Origin: Ascarosepion bandense
Taxonomy: Eukaryota > Mollusca > Cephalopoda > Sepiida > Sepiidae
Length of the DNA stretch: 64,000 bases
Assembly: GCA_037127315.1 (NCBI GenBank)
Contig: JBBBDQ010001122.1
Span: 6,093,001 to 6,157,000, forward strand
Direction of reading: 5' to 3'
Shown here in pieces: positions 12,201 to 25,300 of the stretch. A model generated the notes under the pieces. The model searched no databases. It had not been told where the DNA came from and was given only the letters and a program-made list of their open reading frames with translations. The number at the start of each line of letters is the position of its first letter. Position 1 is the first letter of the stretch. The position numbers and the translations under genes were made by a program.

Positions 12201-15200
12201 GGATACATTATATTAGTTTAGATATGATTATATTTATATTAGCTCGGATACAGTCACTTTCTCACTGGTGCAATGTGGCTTCCCTGTGTCTTTTCTACAA
12301 ATACTTTCATGGCTTCTGCTCTGATGAACTTAAGCTCACTGGTGTCCCCTATATATAAATTTACTTGAGCCACAAGATTAGCAACTAGGTCCCACCCTTT
12401 TACTGAGAAACCAATAAATTGTAAACACAAATTCTACTCCAGCAGCTTCTTTTCTCGCACTTCTCGCCTGTGGAATTCCCTTCCATTTACTTACTTTCCT
12501 GATAGTTACAATTTCAAAGAATTTAAATATAAAGTCAATAGTCATCTCCTATCTCACTAACCTGCATCCTCTCTCTCATGCTTCTTTCTCCAATCTCATT
12601 AGTATTCTCATCCTTCTCTTACCCACTTCCTGGCATCCCTTATAACCTGTCACTCTTTCTCATAACTTTCCTCCTATGTAACCCAACAGATGGATCTAAG
12701 GATAAGGACACAACAAGCTACTCTTCACAAGAAGATAACTCTATGCTTCCTCTATATACCTCCTAATGATATCCGACAAAACTTTATTGAATGAAAAATG
12801 TTACTAACAAAACTTTATTGAAATTGAACCATATTAAAAAAAAAAAAATGTGATCACAATATTCAAAGACTGACCCTTAAATGACAAAAATGGTTGATGG
12901 ATCATTAAACTTAAGCTAAACGAAACCAAGCTTATGTAACCCCCTACAAAACAGTGGCAATAAAATGCCCTGCTTGGGGCGATATGATTATAAAAAAAAA
13001 TGTATATTAATCCCTTTATCTGGCTTTTATAAGCCTTAAAAATACAATCTATTAGTCCCTATAAACTGGTGCTCCAAAATCCCAATGAGCTTTACTCGAT
13101 AAGAAAATGACATTTACTTGAACACTACCAACAACAACAACTAATATTATCACACCTATAACTAGAAGAGGGAATAATGAAATACTAATGAACCTATTAA
13201 CTTTCTATACTACCAAAACCAAAAAGATTGAAGCCACCATAATAATGTAGCTTCCCTGTGCTTTTTCTATAAATCTTTTCATGGTAATTGTTTGGATGAG
13301 CTTTCCTCTTTGGTACCTCAACTTTATGAATACTACAAGTTTGCTACTAGATACTAGATTCATCTTACAGTTGAACTAAGTTCTATTCTAACAGTTTCTT
13401 CTCTCACACTTTTCACTTGTGAAACTCTTTTCTGGCTTTTTGCATTCAAATCAACTTTGATCTTCAAAAATTTAAATGTAATATCACTTCTGCTTTCTTA
13501 AATCCTGACTTTTTTTTATTGTTCTTTCTCCTTAATAATGTTTTCTTTTTCTTGTATATTCTCACACTCTTGTGCCCTAGTGGCTTTATTGCCTTACTTT
13601 AACTGAAATGATTAAAAAAGAAAAAAAGAGATGTTACTCAAACTTGTGTTCACACTCAATATAATGCTTGTAGAGATAAGAAATGTTGGATTTTACATAT
13701 TCAATAACTACTTTAAACTTAATAATAAGGATGTGTGTTATAGTGTAACGGATATCGGCTCAGAATAAGAAATCAAGGAGTTGAGTTCGTTATATTCACT
13801 TACACGCAAATACACCCTTGGGAAGGGTATAAATCCATCTCTTCTCTCTTCATTTATTGGTTGAATAGCAGGATAGACTGTATTCTATAGTCTTGGTTGG
13901 CAACCAGTCTACTGCAGAAAGAATTGACAACAGGGAAAATCTTCAAGTGCTCTCTTCTAATATGCCTTGAATGAGCAAGGACGAGTAGGGTCATAAAATT
14001 AACATGAGAATAATTTCATGCTGATGTGCAGCCTGCAACAAGCAAAGCAAACGTTTTTTTTATGTAAAAATGAATGAAAAATTTTAATTTAATTCACCAG
14101 TTATCTTTTTTGTCTGTTATTGCATAACTCATGGATGGCAAAAGGTATAGTTACCTATTTTTCTATGGTTAGTAATAGATATATTTTAGCATATTAGATT
14201 TTGAAAATTTCAAAATTTTTAAAGCTTTTAATGGATGCAGTTGATTTACAATGCAAGTATTATAACTGGACACTTTGTGCATGTCAAGTTAGCTTTAATA
14301 TCTATAAGTTTTTCTTGACAAGTCATATGTAGACCATACCACAGGCCATGGGTGCATCTCTGAAAATCTAGATGGCCAGAGCATGGCAACTGATTTCTCC
14401 TCTAATCTAGCCCAATGAGGAAAAAACTGGCTTGTAACATTTACTACTTTCAAAATGAACCTAGTAATGTTTTATCACTGAGCTGACACTAAATTTTCTC
14501 CAGTCATGATGAATGGTTATTGCACTCTCAAGGAGGTTCTTTGCCTAGAGTGCCTGTTGTGACTCAAGTTCACTCTAGACTTCAAGTGGAACTCTTATGT
14601 ATAATCAATCAGTCAGAAGGCTGAAAAAATGGCCCGTTCTTTGTAAATATTGGATCCATCTTTACAAGAGTCAGATTAGATTTCAAAAAAAGTGTATTGC
14701 AGCTATATCTGGCATGAAGCTGCCCAATCCTCACTTTCCAGATTTTACAGCATTCAAGTGTTTACGCTGCCTTCTGAGTGATTATTTTTCACCATGTAAC
14801 CCTTTCTCCACAGATGAAATGTTGCTAGCATCTTGCTACTTTATTGCTATTTCCATGACAAATATTAACCCTTTGTTGCATATTGGTTACAATTGTAACC
14901 AATATGCAACAAAGGGTCAAAAGGTGTTTAGTGCTACCAGTTCAGACCTTTACAACTAGCACCTGCAATCCCATGTAACGAGAAAGTTCAACTAAGACAG
15001 CTTCTTCTGAAGAACTGTTACGTTGTGGAACTGACTCCAAAGAAGATGCTTCCCTAATGTATAGTCTTAACATCTTAAAGTTTAGTCAACCATTAGCTAT
15101 CCTACAGATCCTTATAATCTGCACTTCTTTCTTCCTTCTCTTACACCAACAAAATCGCCTAATTCATCTTGAGTGACTCTCAGGTCTTGTATTGATTGAA

Positions 15201-18200
15201 CAATAGTATAAATGACCAATCTCCCTTGGATTGGCCATGCCAATTGGAGTGTTTTTGTTAGAACATTTTTGGAATTTGTACAGATGTTTATGAATGTGTG
15301 AAATAAAAAAATAGACTTATATACAATGTGTGATTCATCTCAGATGATGCCAAAGTAGACTTTCCATTCAGTGCCTATCTGAGAAGCCAGGTGTGTCAGT
15401 GGGTTAACCTGAGAGATATTCCCATGGCTGCCAGACATAGATTTGTGCTTTCACAAGATGTCATTAGCTGCGTTTAACATGTAAACTTGTGGTCAGCCCA
15501 GCTGTGCCAAGAATATGCACACATGGGACAAACTGAATAATAGTTAGATATATAAGCACCTAACTAAGAGGGAATAAAAGTCTTACATGCTGGTGAGAAT
15601 GTAGGATTCATTTTCAGAGAAAAACCCAAGCCACACATTCACTCACTGACAATAATTGATAAGGTCTGGAGTTAAATAAAATATAATATGTGACAGATGT
15701 AGTGCAGTATTCTTATTAAAATGTTCAGTGTATTTTTTGTGCTTCTGCTGTGTATTTAGAGATTCTTGATAAAATACCAAGAAGAATCTGCAACGTTATA
15801 GGTCTTGACCTGGCAATTCAGCTTGGTCACTTTCCCACTGTCGTTACATAGTTTCCTTGTGCCTTTTCTGTAAATATTTTCATGTTAATTGTTCTGATAA
15901 GCTTTCTTCTTTGGTACTTAGACTTTATGAATTTAAGCACTGTATTAGAGTTCATAGTTAAAATGGCTAGATGTAATCGTAAGTTCTGTGCTAACAGTTT
16001 CTTATATCACACTTCTTGCTTTCAAGTCAACTTTGATCTTCAAAAATCTTGTTATCTTATTGTCTTCTTAATTCCTTTATTTTTTTTCTTTCTCTCTCTC
16101 TCTCCTTAATAATGATTTCTTTTTCTCATGTTCTCTTAAAATCAGTCACCCACCTTGCATCTTAGTGGCTTTATTTCCTTGCTTAGGGTGAGATTATTAA
16201 AAACAAACAAAAAATCCCCAAACTTTAATATAATTTTTGACAGGCTGGATAAATGTGTTAGATTGTTCATTTGGTTACTATTTTGCAGATGCTGCAGAAT
16301 GGACCTGAAGAGGTATTGCGTGTAGCTTCCTCCACCCTGTGTAATCTGATGTTAGAGTTCTCTCCTAGCAAAGAGGTAAGTGCTTAAAACAGTTGCATCT
16401 CAGATTTTTTAACCATCAACAAAACATTTTTTTCATTTGCACTTGCATGAATGTATCCTAGTTTTCAGTGTTTAATATCCATTACTGTTTTCACACGCCT
16501 TTTTGAGAGGCTAAAAAAGTCTAGTCTCCCTGCCCCTCTTTGTCATATCAATGATGAGATGAAGATATGCAAGAGAAGGCAATGCATGTACAACTTAGAA
16601 AAAATTTTACCTACATTGGAACACTCTGAGATTCTGTTTGTGCAATTAACCCACATGAGAAAAAAAAAACACTTTGACACAGATTAACAAGTTGAATGTT
16701 TTTAAAAGAAAGTCTGTGAATTTAAATTGATGTAAACAAAATTTCCGTGGGGCTAATTCCCTTTACATTTGGTGATTTTCCTAACACCATCATAATACTT
16801 TGTGCTTCAAGCAGAGTTTATTTTATTTATTTATTTTTAATATATATTTTTTAATTAGTTTTTTTTTTCTTGTTACAAATATTATTTTCTCTTTATTTCT
16901 TAGCTGTTTTAGATATTGGATATTTGGTGGAGAAGGGAGACTTTTATCATCCTCAGATGTTTTTCTTTTATGGTTCTATTTTGATCTACCCAATTTCCTC
17001 TTATCATCAGACAACTTATATCATCTGTCACTTAAAGTGTTAGGGGCATAAATTGTGTGAAAAAATGCTGATTATTTTCTCTCCATTTTTCTTATTTGCT
17101 TTAAATTGCTGCAGTGTGAAAGGAATTTAAGTGACTCTTGTTTATCTATGTATCCATATATATATATATTGGCTGTGATTCAATTTCAAGTAATGCCATC
17201 ATTTGATTGGTCCTCAAATATAGGCATCGTGGATGTGGCTTTGTAGACCTGCTAGGGTCTTGCATTCCCTTGCACAGGTATGGCAATGTCAGCTGCCTCT
17301 TGTAGCAATAGTATTTCATGGAACTTCATATCGCATTTTAGTATCCCAACTGAGGTGCATTATTTTTCCCACTTTCCGCAAGCAGAAATGCTGTATGTGA
17401 AATGAATGGTTTCTCTCTCTGCGTGGTGTCTCTGACGATTTGTAATTCAGTTGTTTGAAGTCCCCAAGTGATGTGGTATCTGTTATTTGTTAAAGTTCTT
17501 TCTGATTCTGCAGTGCCAGTGCATAAGGTTCAAGGAAGATTTACAGGCTTCATTCAATAGAAATTATTTTTAATCATTGTTAAGATATTAATGATTATTG
17601 TATGGTTTTTAATGGGAAAAACAACATGTAAATGTTTATCTGTCATAAACAACTTTAGGGAAAGCTATAACAAAGTGGGAGAAGTTTTCATGTAATGCTT
17701 TTTGTCCTCACATTAGTCTGATAAAATCCAAATGGATCAAATATGTCGCATGAAAATTTTGGCAAACTTGGACCTTCATGTCTGCAAAAAAAAAAATAGT
17801 GTCGAAAGGACATTTCTTTTCACCGACATTTAATTAGCTTCACTGCTTGCCAATGTTTGTTGAAAAAGTGATAATTAGAATTTTAATAAAATCTAAACCA
17901 TAAGAGTGAATTTATATATTTTTTCTTCTTGAGAAATTACAATAAAAATATTAATCACTATTTATTTGTATTGTTTTTTTTAAAGTAATTTATATTTACA
18001 ACATTCTAAAAACTAATGCAATTAAAATTAATGCAATATTTATCATTTATCAGTTTATCAAGAAATAAATATGAAAACATTTTTTATTCATAAATTTATA
18101 AACATTTATAAAATTATTAAAATATATGCACTTTTATTTTATTATTTACCGTTTTCTAAAGTTTGAATCAACTGGTAATTAGCCAGTGTTTTCCCAAACA

Positions 18201-18613
18201 TTCCAATAATTAATCTATTAGGGTAAATAATCTAATAAATAGTTTGATTTTTGTTGTCAATCCTCAAGAACAAATAAATATGGATAATTTCTCTTTCATC
18301 ATATGTTTAGGCTTTATTACAATTCAAATCATTGATTTTTAAAATAATAAACTTTACCAAAGAGTGAAAGTAGTTAAAATAATAGTGGTGAAAAACCCCT
18401 CTTTTGATATTTTGTTTTATTTGCAGATATTAAGGTCCAAATTTGCCAAAACCTTTTCTAGTTTGTCATGTTTGTCACACTCTAAAAATGATTCTTAATG
18501 TAATATTTTTCCTTGAATAATTCTGCATTTTGTTTAGAATTCATACAAGTAATTACAGCACTTTTGGTTGGTAATCTTTTCAAAAAATGTCTTGAAAATA
18601 TTATTCCCTGATG

Positions 18614-18650
<37 letters not shown>

Positions 18651-20557
18651 GATGGTTCAATTAAGTATGTTTATTTTATTTTTATTTTTTATCCCCCCCA
18701 CTCTGCATTTACATTTTTTTAGAATATTTACCTACTAGATCTGGAATTTTATATCAGGGAGATAAAGAAATAAATAGTGGTCCATATAGTTTCCATTTTT
18801 TCTTTTTTTTCTCTAGTTGGAATTTAAGATTATTTTGGGCTTTAATATAAAAAGTAGAACCACTAGGGTGGATACAGAAGCCATTGTCCCAGTTCCTCTT
18901 TGCCCGTGAAGTTATGGACAATAATATTCTGTTAATCTTATTGTCCTTGTATCTGTAAACAGTTGACGGAATGGCATTCATCTTTGCTTTCTATTTGTCA
19001 AAACAAAAAGAAATGACGCTTGGTGTTTTATGGCCTATTGATGTGCTAGAACATATTATACAGTTTCTTTTTGTCTTATCTATTCTTTTTTTTTCATCCA
19101 CCCTTTTATCTGTAAATTGAGAAAAGAAAACTTAGTGTGGATGGCATTTTACAACCTGTCATCATAACATTGTCTCAATTTGGATTTTGTAGCCTATTCT
19201 GGAAACGGGTGGTCTCAACATCCTGGTCAACTTGACTAACAGTGATGACTCTTTGCTCCGACTGAATGGCGTCTGGGGACTGATGGTGAGTTTCTTCCTC
19301 TTTCCTCAATGGGGAGGTGGCACTTCAGGGCTGTATGTAGAGAGTATTTCCTTGAACCACTTACCCTCTGCTATGTATATTTAAGCCAAAAAGAAAAGAA
19401 AAAAAAATTCTCTGCAGTTTTTGCCCCTCCCCCACTTCTTTAGTTTTTAGTCCTTCTGACACTACTATTGTGTCTCTTTTTGTTTTTTTTTGTTTTTTTT
19501 CCCACCTTCAGAATATGACGTTCCAAGTTGGTGAAAAGATGAAACACCAAATCCTGGAATCTCTGCAGACCGAACAGTTATTCCGGCTACTGTCCGACCC
19601 TGACCCCAACGTCCTGATCAAGACACTAGGATTGCTGAGGAATTTACTCTCGTCCAAACCAGTAAGTTTTGCAATCAAGACATCCCTCCCCAGGGTTCCC
19701 ACCCATTAAGGCTCCACTCCCATTGTTTTTATTTTTTGTTTTTTTTTATCTTAGGTATTTCGTATCTTTGTGTGTATGTGTGTAAATAATGTTAGTGCCA
19801 TGTGGAATCATTTTTTCCTTCATTTTTATTCTGATACACAATATGTTATTGGTTCTTGTTATTTCCCCATTTTCTTTTGTCTTTTCTTCATTCAAAATCC
19901 CCCGGCTATGGGTTAAATAATCAGAACTGTATTTAGAAAAAATCATTATCTGTATAAATGTGTTAATGCAATATTCTCTTGCAAAAAAAAAGGTGGGGTT
20001 ATTACAATCAAAAATGTTTCAATTTTAAATAACCCAGCAATAAAACAATCAATCAACCTCATTCAAAACAAATTGAAACCCCTTAGAAGACTAGAATTTG
20101 GGATGGGTAGGTACACAGCATAAAGATAAGGATGGAACACTCTTCTCTATCCTCCCCAATTAATGGATTTAGTTCTTTTTTATTTTATGATGTCAAATCG
20201 GTCAGATGAAAACATTTTTCTCCAGTTCTTGCTATTACTAATGTGCAAATTAAATTCATTTTATGAACTTACTAATTTGTATATGTGCACAAATAAATAA
20301 TGTATATATATATATAATACTCACACACTGACATGTTTGTAATGGTTTATATACATACCTATTAATAGTAGTGCATGTTCAATTCCACCCACTCATCTAC
20401 AATGAAGACTAATCTATCACACACACACACACACATACACACATATATATGCACATATTAACTGATGAGGCAGGGAAATGTATATTTATTAATATATAGT
20501 TTATAGCTCTGTTATATTGCATTGAGCACCATTTTATTAACACTAGCACTCGATGTG

Positions 20558-20603
<46 letters not shown>

Positions 20604-20726
20604 GTAACAAAATTTATCGTAAATAATCAGGCCGATAGAAATATATAAATATACTGTTTGATTAAAAACAGAATATCTACTTAAATGCGAGTATTGATTA
20701 AAAATACTCTTCAAACAAATAAATTG

Positions 20727-20771
<45 letters not shown>

Positions 20772-22188
20772 TTGTATTAATCATTTTAATGTTTTATCTA
20801 TAATATCAATCACATTACTGCAAAGACTGCTTGCCTTAAATGTCCTTTTTTTCAGACTTCCACTGACAGACAATATTTCTGGCTTCACATCTCTGTTATC
20901 ACTATTTTAAAAATATATATGTATATATACTTAAACAAAATGGACGTCATGTTATACCTTAGGTACCTTTCGACCAACACCTTTTCAAAGATATACATTG
21001 GCAAATTAGAAAATAATCAGACACAATATAATAACTGAGGAGGGAAAGTTGGAACGCGATTAAAAATAGAAAAAAATTTAATTACAAACAATTAAATTTC
21101 AAAGGGAGGGGTGAAAATAGCAAGTTCCACAAGAGTATAAAAAGGAAAAAAGACACTCACAGTCCCTCCAACAAGCATAAGGAGCGGATAAAATGCTCCT
21201 TTTGTCTACACAGGCTAGGCTGGTGAGTTTTTATAAATACAGCCTCAAGGACTCTGAGATGATACGCTGAGCAGGCACTCTGTAAAATTGTAAACCAAGT
21301 GTCTTCATAATTGGAGACACAATCATAGTTGTCAAGCAAATACTGTCCAGTTGCTGAATCATGGACTGCTTGAGTAGTTTTTATAGATTGGCTTAGACTA
21401 CCTGAATGCATATAAGCAGGGACATGCTGCGCAACCCACGTTTTCAACCTCAGATTGGTATGTCTTCTGTATACTGCATCCCACTGGCATTTAAACTTGT
21501 AAACAACTAAATTTTTTCAAAAATAGAACAACCGATCTTTACTAAAGGACTAAAACACAGGTTGCAACTTAACAGCATTGTAACAATGAAATACACACTG
21601 TGTAGACAAAAGAAGCATTTTATCCGCTCCTTATGCTTGTTGGAGGGACTGTGAGTGTCTTTTTTCTTTTTTATATTCTTGTGGAACTTGCTATTTTCAC
21701 TCCCTCTTTGAATTTTAATTGTTTGTAATTAAAATTTTTCTATTCTTAATCGCGTTCCAACTTTCCCTCCTCAATTGATGTGTCTCTGATTGTTTTCTAA
21801 TTTGCCAACGTGTACCTTTGAAAAAGTGTTGGTCGAAAGGTACCTCAGGTATAACATGACGTCCATTTTGTTTAAATCTATGTTTTGTTTCTATGGGTAC
21901 AAATCTTTATGTGTGTGTGTATATATATATATGTATAAAATTTTCAGATAGCGTATCTGTAAAGGAACAAATAAAAAGAGACATAAGAAAGAACTATTCT
22001 AACAATAGTTTTTCCTTTTGTCTTCTTCACATAGAGATATATATATATATATATATATATTCGGTCGGGTTTCCATAATTTATATATAATTTAATTATAA
22101 CCAAAATATATATATATATATATAGTCATCCGCACTGTTTCACAGCTCATCAGTATGGTTACACTCTGATTGCGAAAACAGTGCGGAT

Positions 22189-22231
<43 letters not shown>

Positions 22232-22328
22232 TATATATTTTGGTTATAATTAAATTAGACCAGTACTCAGTTGTATTAAAAGTGTTTAATACATTTATAT
22301 TGTAGAAATTCTGAATAATTTTCATTTG

Positions 22329-22391
<63 letters not shown>

Positions 22392-25300
22392 ACTATAGAT
22401 ATTTTAGCATGTGTTTTCCCTTACCACATGCACCATCACATACACATGGTGGTAACCTATCAAAAAGGAGAATACACTTGCTTTCTTTTTAGATTGTACA
22501 TATAAACAATGATTAGCTGAAATGTTGTGGTAATTACAAAAAGAATGAGTTTAAAATAACTTTTGAATTGATTTCAGCCTCTTCAATTATGCTAGCACCA
22601 TCTTTTCTCTAGTAGAACACAATATTCTAATTATTGATGGAAAAGATGAATTCAGTTTTATATAATTGGGCTTAAAATGCAGAGTCACTCATAATTGAAT
22701 ATCTGCATATTTCCATTTATAATGTATAGATATGAAGCATAAACATTTATTAAGAGTAGAAAATAGGATTGGTGTGTCGAGTTAAAATTTTTGCTAAGGT
22801 TTGCTTTAGCACAACGGATACATGTCTTCTCCTTCCAGTTATGGGTTAATAGCAGAGCAGACTGGACACTAGCTTTGGTTGGCATCCAGTTTAGGAAAAG
22901 AACAATCAGTTTGGTATGAGGCCAGCAACTCCATCGTTTTCTATGGAAGCCACAGCTGTGACATCTAGCATGGTGAAGCTGTGGCCTGGTTCTTCACTGG
23001 AAAATATACAAGAGTGACAACATTTATTATTAATGAGCAGCTTACCATCACTGATAATGGGACCCCCCATGTCAGTAAAAGAGATGATGTCTGGTGTGTT
23101 GTAAAAATAAGGAAAATAGCTGGTCAGCTTGAACATGGCTGCTATGAACCCAGGGACATCTGGATATAAAGAAATAAGACGTTTACCAGATCCTCCATGA
23201 AACGGTTCAGTTGAGCAGTGTTAGTTGCACAAATGGTTCGTTTTGATAGCCAACCACTAATGTTTTGGGTTCAATAAAAGCAGATACATTTTTTGAGAAG
23301 GAGGAGTGGGCTGTTCTGAGCATATGACATGATTGCTGTGCAACATCAAGGATTTGTGTCAGAGTTGTGAGATGTCTATTTGTTGCAGATACCCAAAATA
23401 TGACATTTTTATTCCAATTAAGACTGTTATTTCTTGGACCAAGCCAACAGAGCTCCATTTCTTGATCACTTTGTGAGAATTGAACTCTTTTTCAAAAACA
23501 TACCAGATTAACACACTATCTACTACACAACTAATAACTGCTCTCTTCCTTGCTAAAATAAAAAATAAGTCTCCACTTTCTTGGAAGGAGTGGGGCTGTA
23601 GTTTTCCTAATAAATTTACAAATTAATACACTCCTCTTTATCCTCATAATCGATCCCCCCTGCCACCATCACCTTGCATTCATATCACACACTTCATCAT
23701 GATCATTTTAACAGTAACTCTCTACCATGAGTGGCTTTTCAGCCTTGTATTAGGTGAACTGTATTATAAAAAAACATCAAGGGTGAATTTTCACTGATAA
23801 ATGCTCTTGTTGATGATCAGTATGTAATTTACAAACAAGAGTTTTAGTTGATTTTGTTTATTTTGGCTTGCCTGGAAAGTTCATGCTGATTTTTAGCTGT
23901 TCATGTTCCAACACATTAGAACATGTCAAATTTATTGACAGATGTAATATGCTTACATTTTCAATTAGAGCACACTTCAAACTATCTCTTGAGAAAGAAA
24001 GTTTAAAATTACTCATTTCGTTTTAATTTTGCATCCCTATAAAAACAGAAGATTATAAGGTGCATTTTAGACACTTGATGTTTTTGATTACTGTAAAGGC
24101 AAAAATGTCTCTCAAGTGACAAAAAAGGTATGTACTGTGTACGGTCAAGGTGCTTTAGCTGACAGAACTGTAGGGAAGTGGTTCGCTAAGTTTAGAGTCA
24201 GTGATTGTAGTTTAATTGATGAAGAATGCTTGGACAGACATGCCACTCCAGATGAAGACCAAATCAAGATATTGATTGAGAATAATTCGCATTACACAAT
24301 GCTGGAATTGGCAGAAACATTAAATTTATCAAAATCCACCATCCATGAGCACTTAGTGAAGTTTGGGTACTCATATTGCTTGATGTTTACATACCATATG
24401 ATCTGAGTGAAAAGAATCTTCTGGATCGCATTTCTATCTGTGATTTGTTTTATAAACACAGTGAAAATTACCCCCTTTTTTTTTTTTTTTTTTTTGAGCA
24501 AATTATGACAGGTGATGAGAAACATTTTGTTAAACATTGTTATATACCGTCATAGAAAAAGATTCTGAGGTAAGTGATATGAGACAACTTTCAGTCAGTT
24601 AGTTAAGTGCCATATGTGATACACGCTTGGGCAATCATGCCTCGAAAGAGACATGACTGACTGGGCAGAACATTATCCCGCAGTAGGTTGCCATTGCTTT
24701 CTGTGGTAGACTGGTTGCCGACCAAGGCTATAGAACCCAATCTGTCCTGCTATTTAACCCATAACTGGAAGGAAGAGATGGATTAATACCTTTCCCAAGG
24801 GTATTTGTGCGTAAGTGAATACAATGGATTCAAATGGAATTCGAACTCGGCTTCCCTGTTTCTCGTTCCGAGCCGATATCCACTGTACCACAACTTTAAC
24901 CATCCCAAAAGCAGGTCTTCATTCTAAGAAAGTCATACTGTGCAGCTTGTGGGATTGGAAAGGAATCCTGTACTGCTAAGTAATCAATCATTTGATTCTG
25001 AAAAGTACGGCTCACAACTGGATGAATTAAAAGCAGCAAGAAAAGTGCCCAGAATTGGTGAACATAAAAGGTGTTAATGCCAGACCTTACATTTGAATAA
25101 ATATTTAATGGCATAATTTTACTTTGTGTTTTCATTTCTTTTATTAGTTCGTATGAACATTCTGGACAACCCAACATTTAACTAATTTACCAATCCTGTC
25201 ATATTTTGTTAAGTCCTTCATATTATTATTTTATTAATACTGATTTAGTATCTATTGATTTGCTGACATAAACAAATTTCAAATGCAACATTTATTGGAA

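Larger units (their letters stand above)
23862..25176 (+). mobile_element. Mariner element interrupted by a SINE
   Basis: Terminal inverted repeats TTGGCTTGCCTGGAAAGTTC (left) and the complement of GAACATTCTGGACAACCCAA (right, ending ~25175) bound a ~1.0 kb mariner once the SINE is removed. The transposase is N-terminal HTH from 24116, then [14 protein letters not shown] and TGDEKHFV (first catalytic Asp region), interrupted at 24592; after the SINE it resumes with [34 protein letters not shown] and NARPYI. Multiple stops and a T run at 24479 disable it. Confidence 0.85.

Noticed and set aside
16289..16291. ATG at the start of exon c as an alternative ARMC8 start
   Set aside because: It directly follows a canonical acceptor and aligns with an internal Val of vertebrate ARMC8.
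20409..20759. 116-codon minus-strand ORF
   Set aside because: It is produced mainly by (AC)n and (AT)n microsatellites translated as VCVCV and YIYIY runs.
22191..22388. 65-codon minus-strand ORF
   Set aside because: Microsatellite translation; both ends are dinucleotide repeats.
24896..25177. 93-codon minus-strand ORF
   Set aside because: The + strand here is the second half of the mariner transposase, which explains the open frame.
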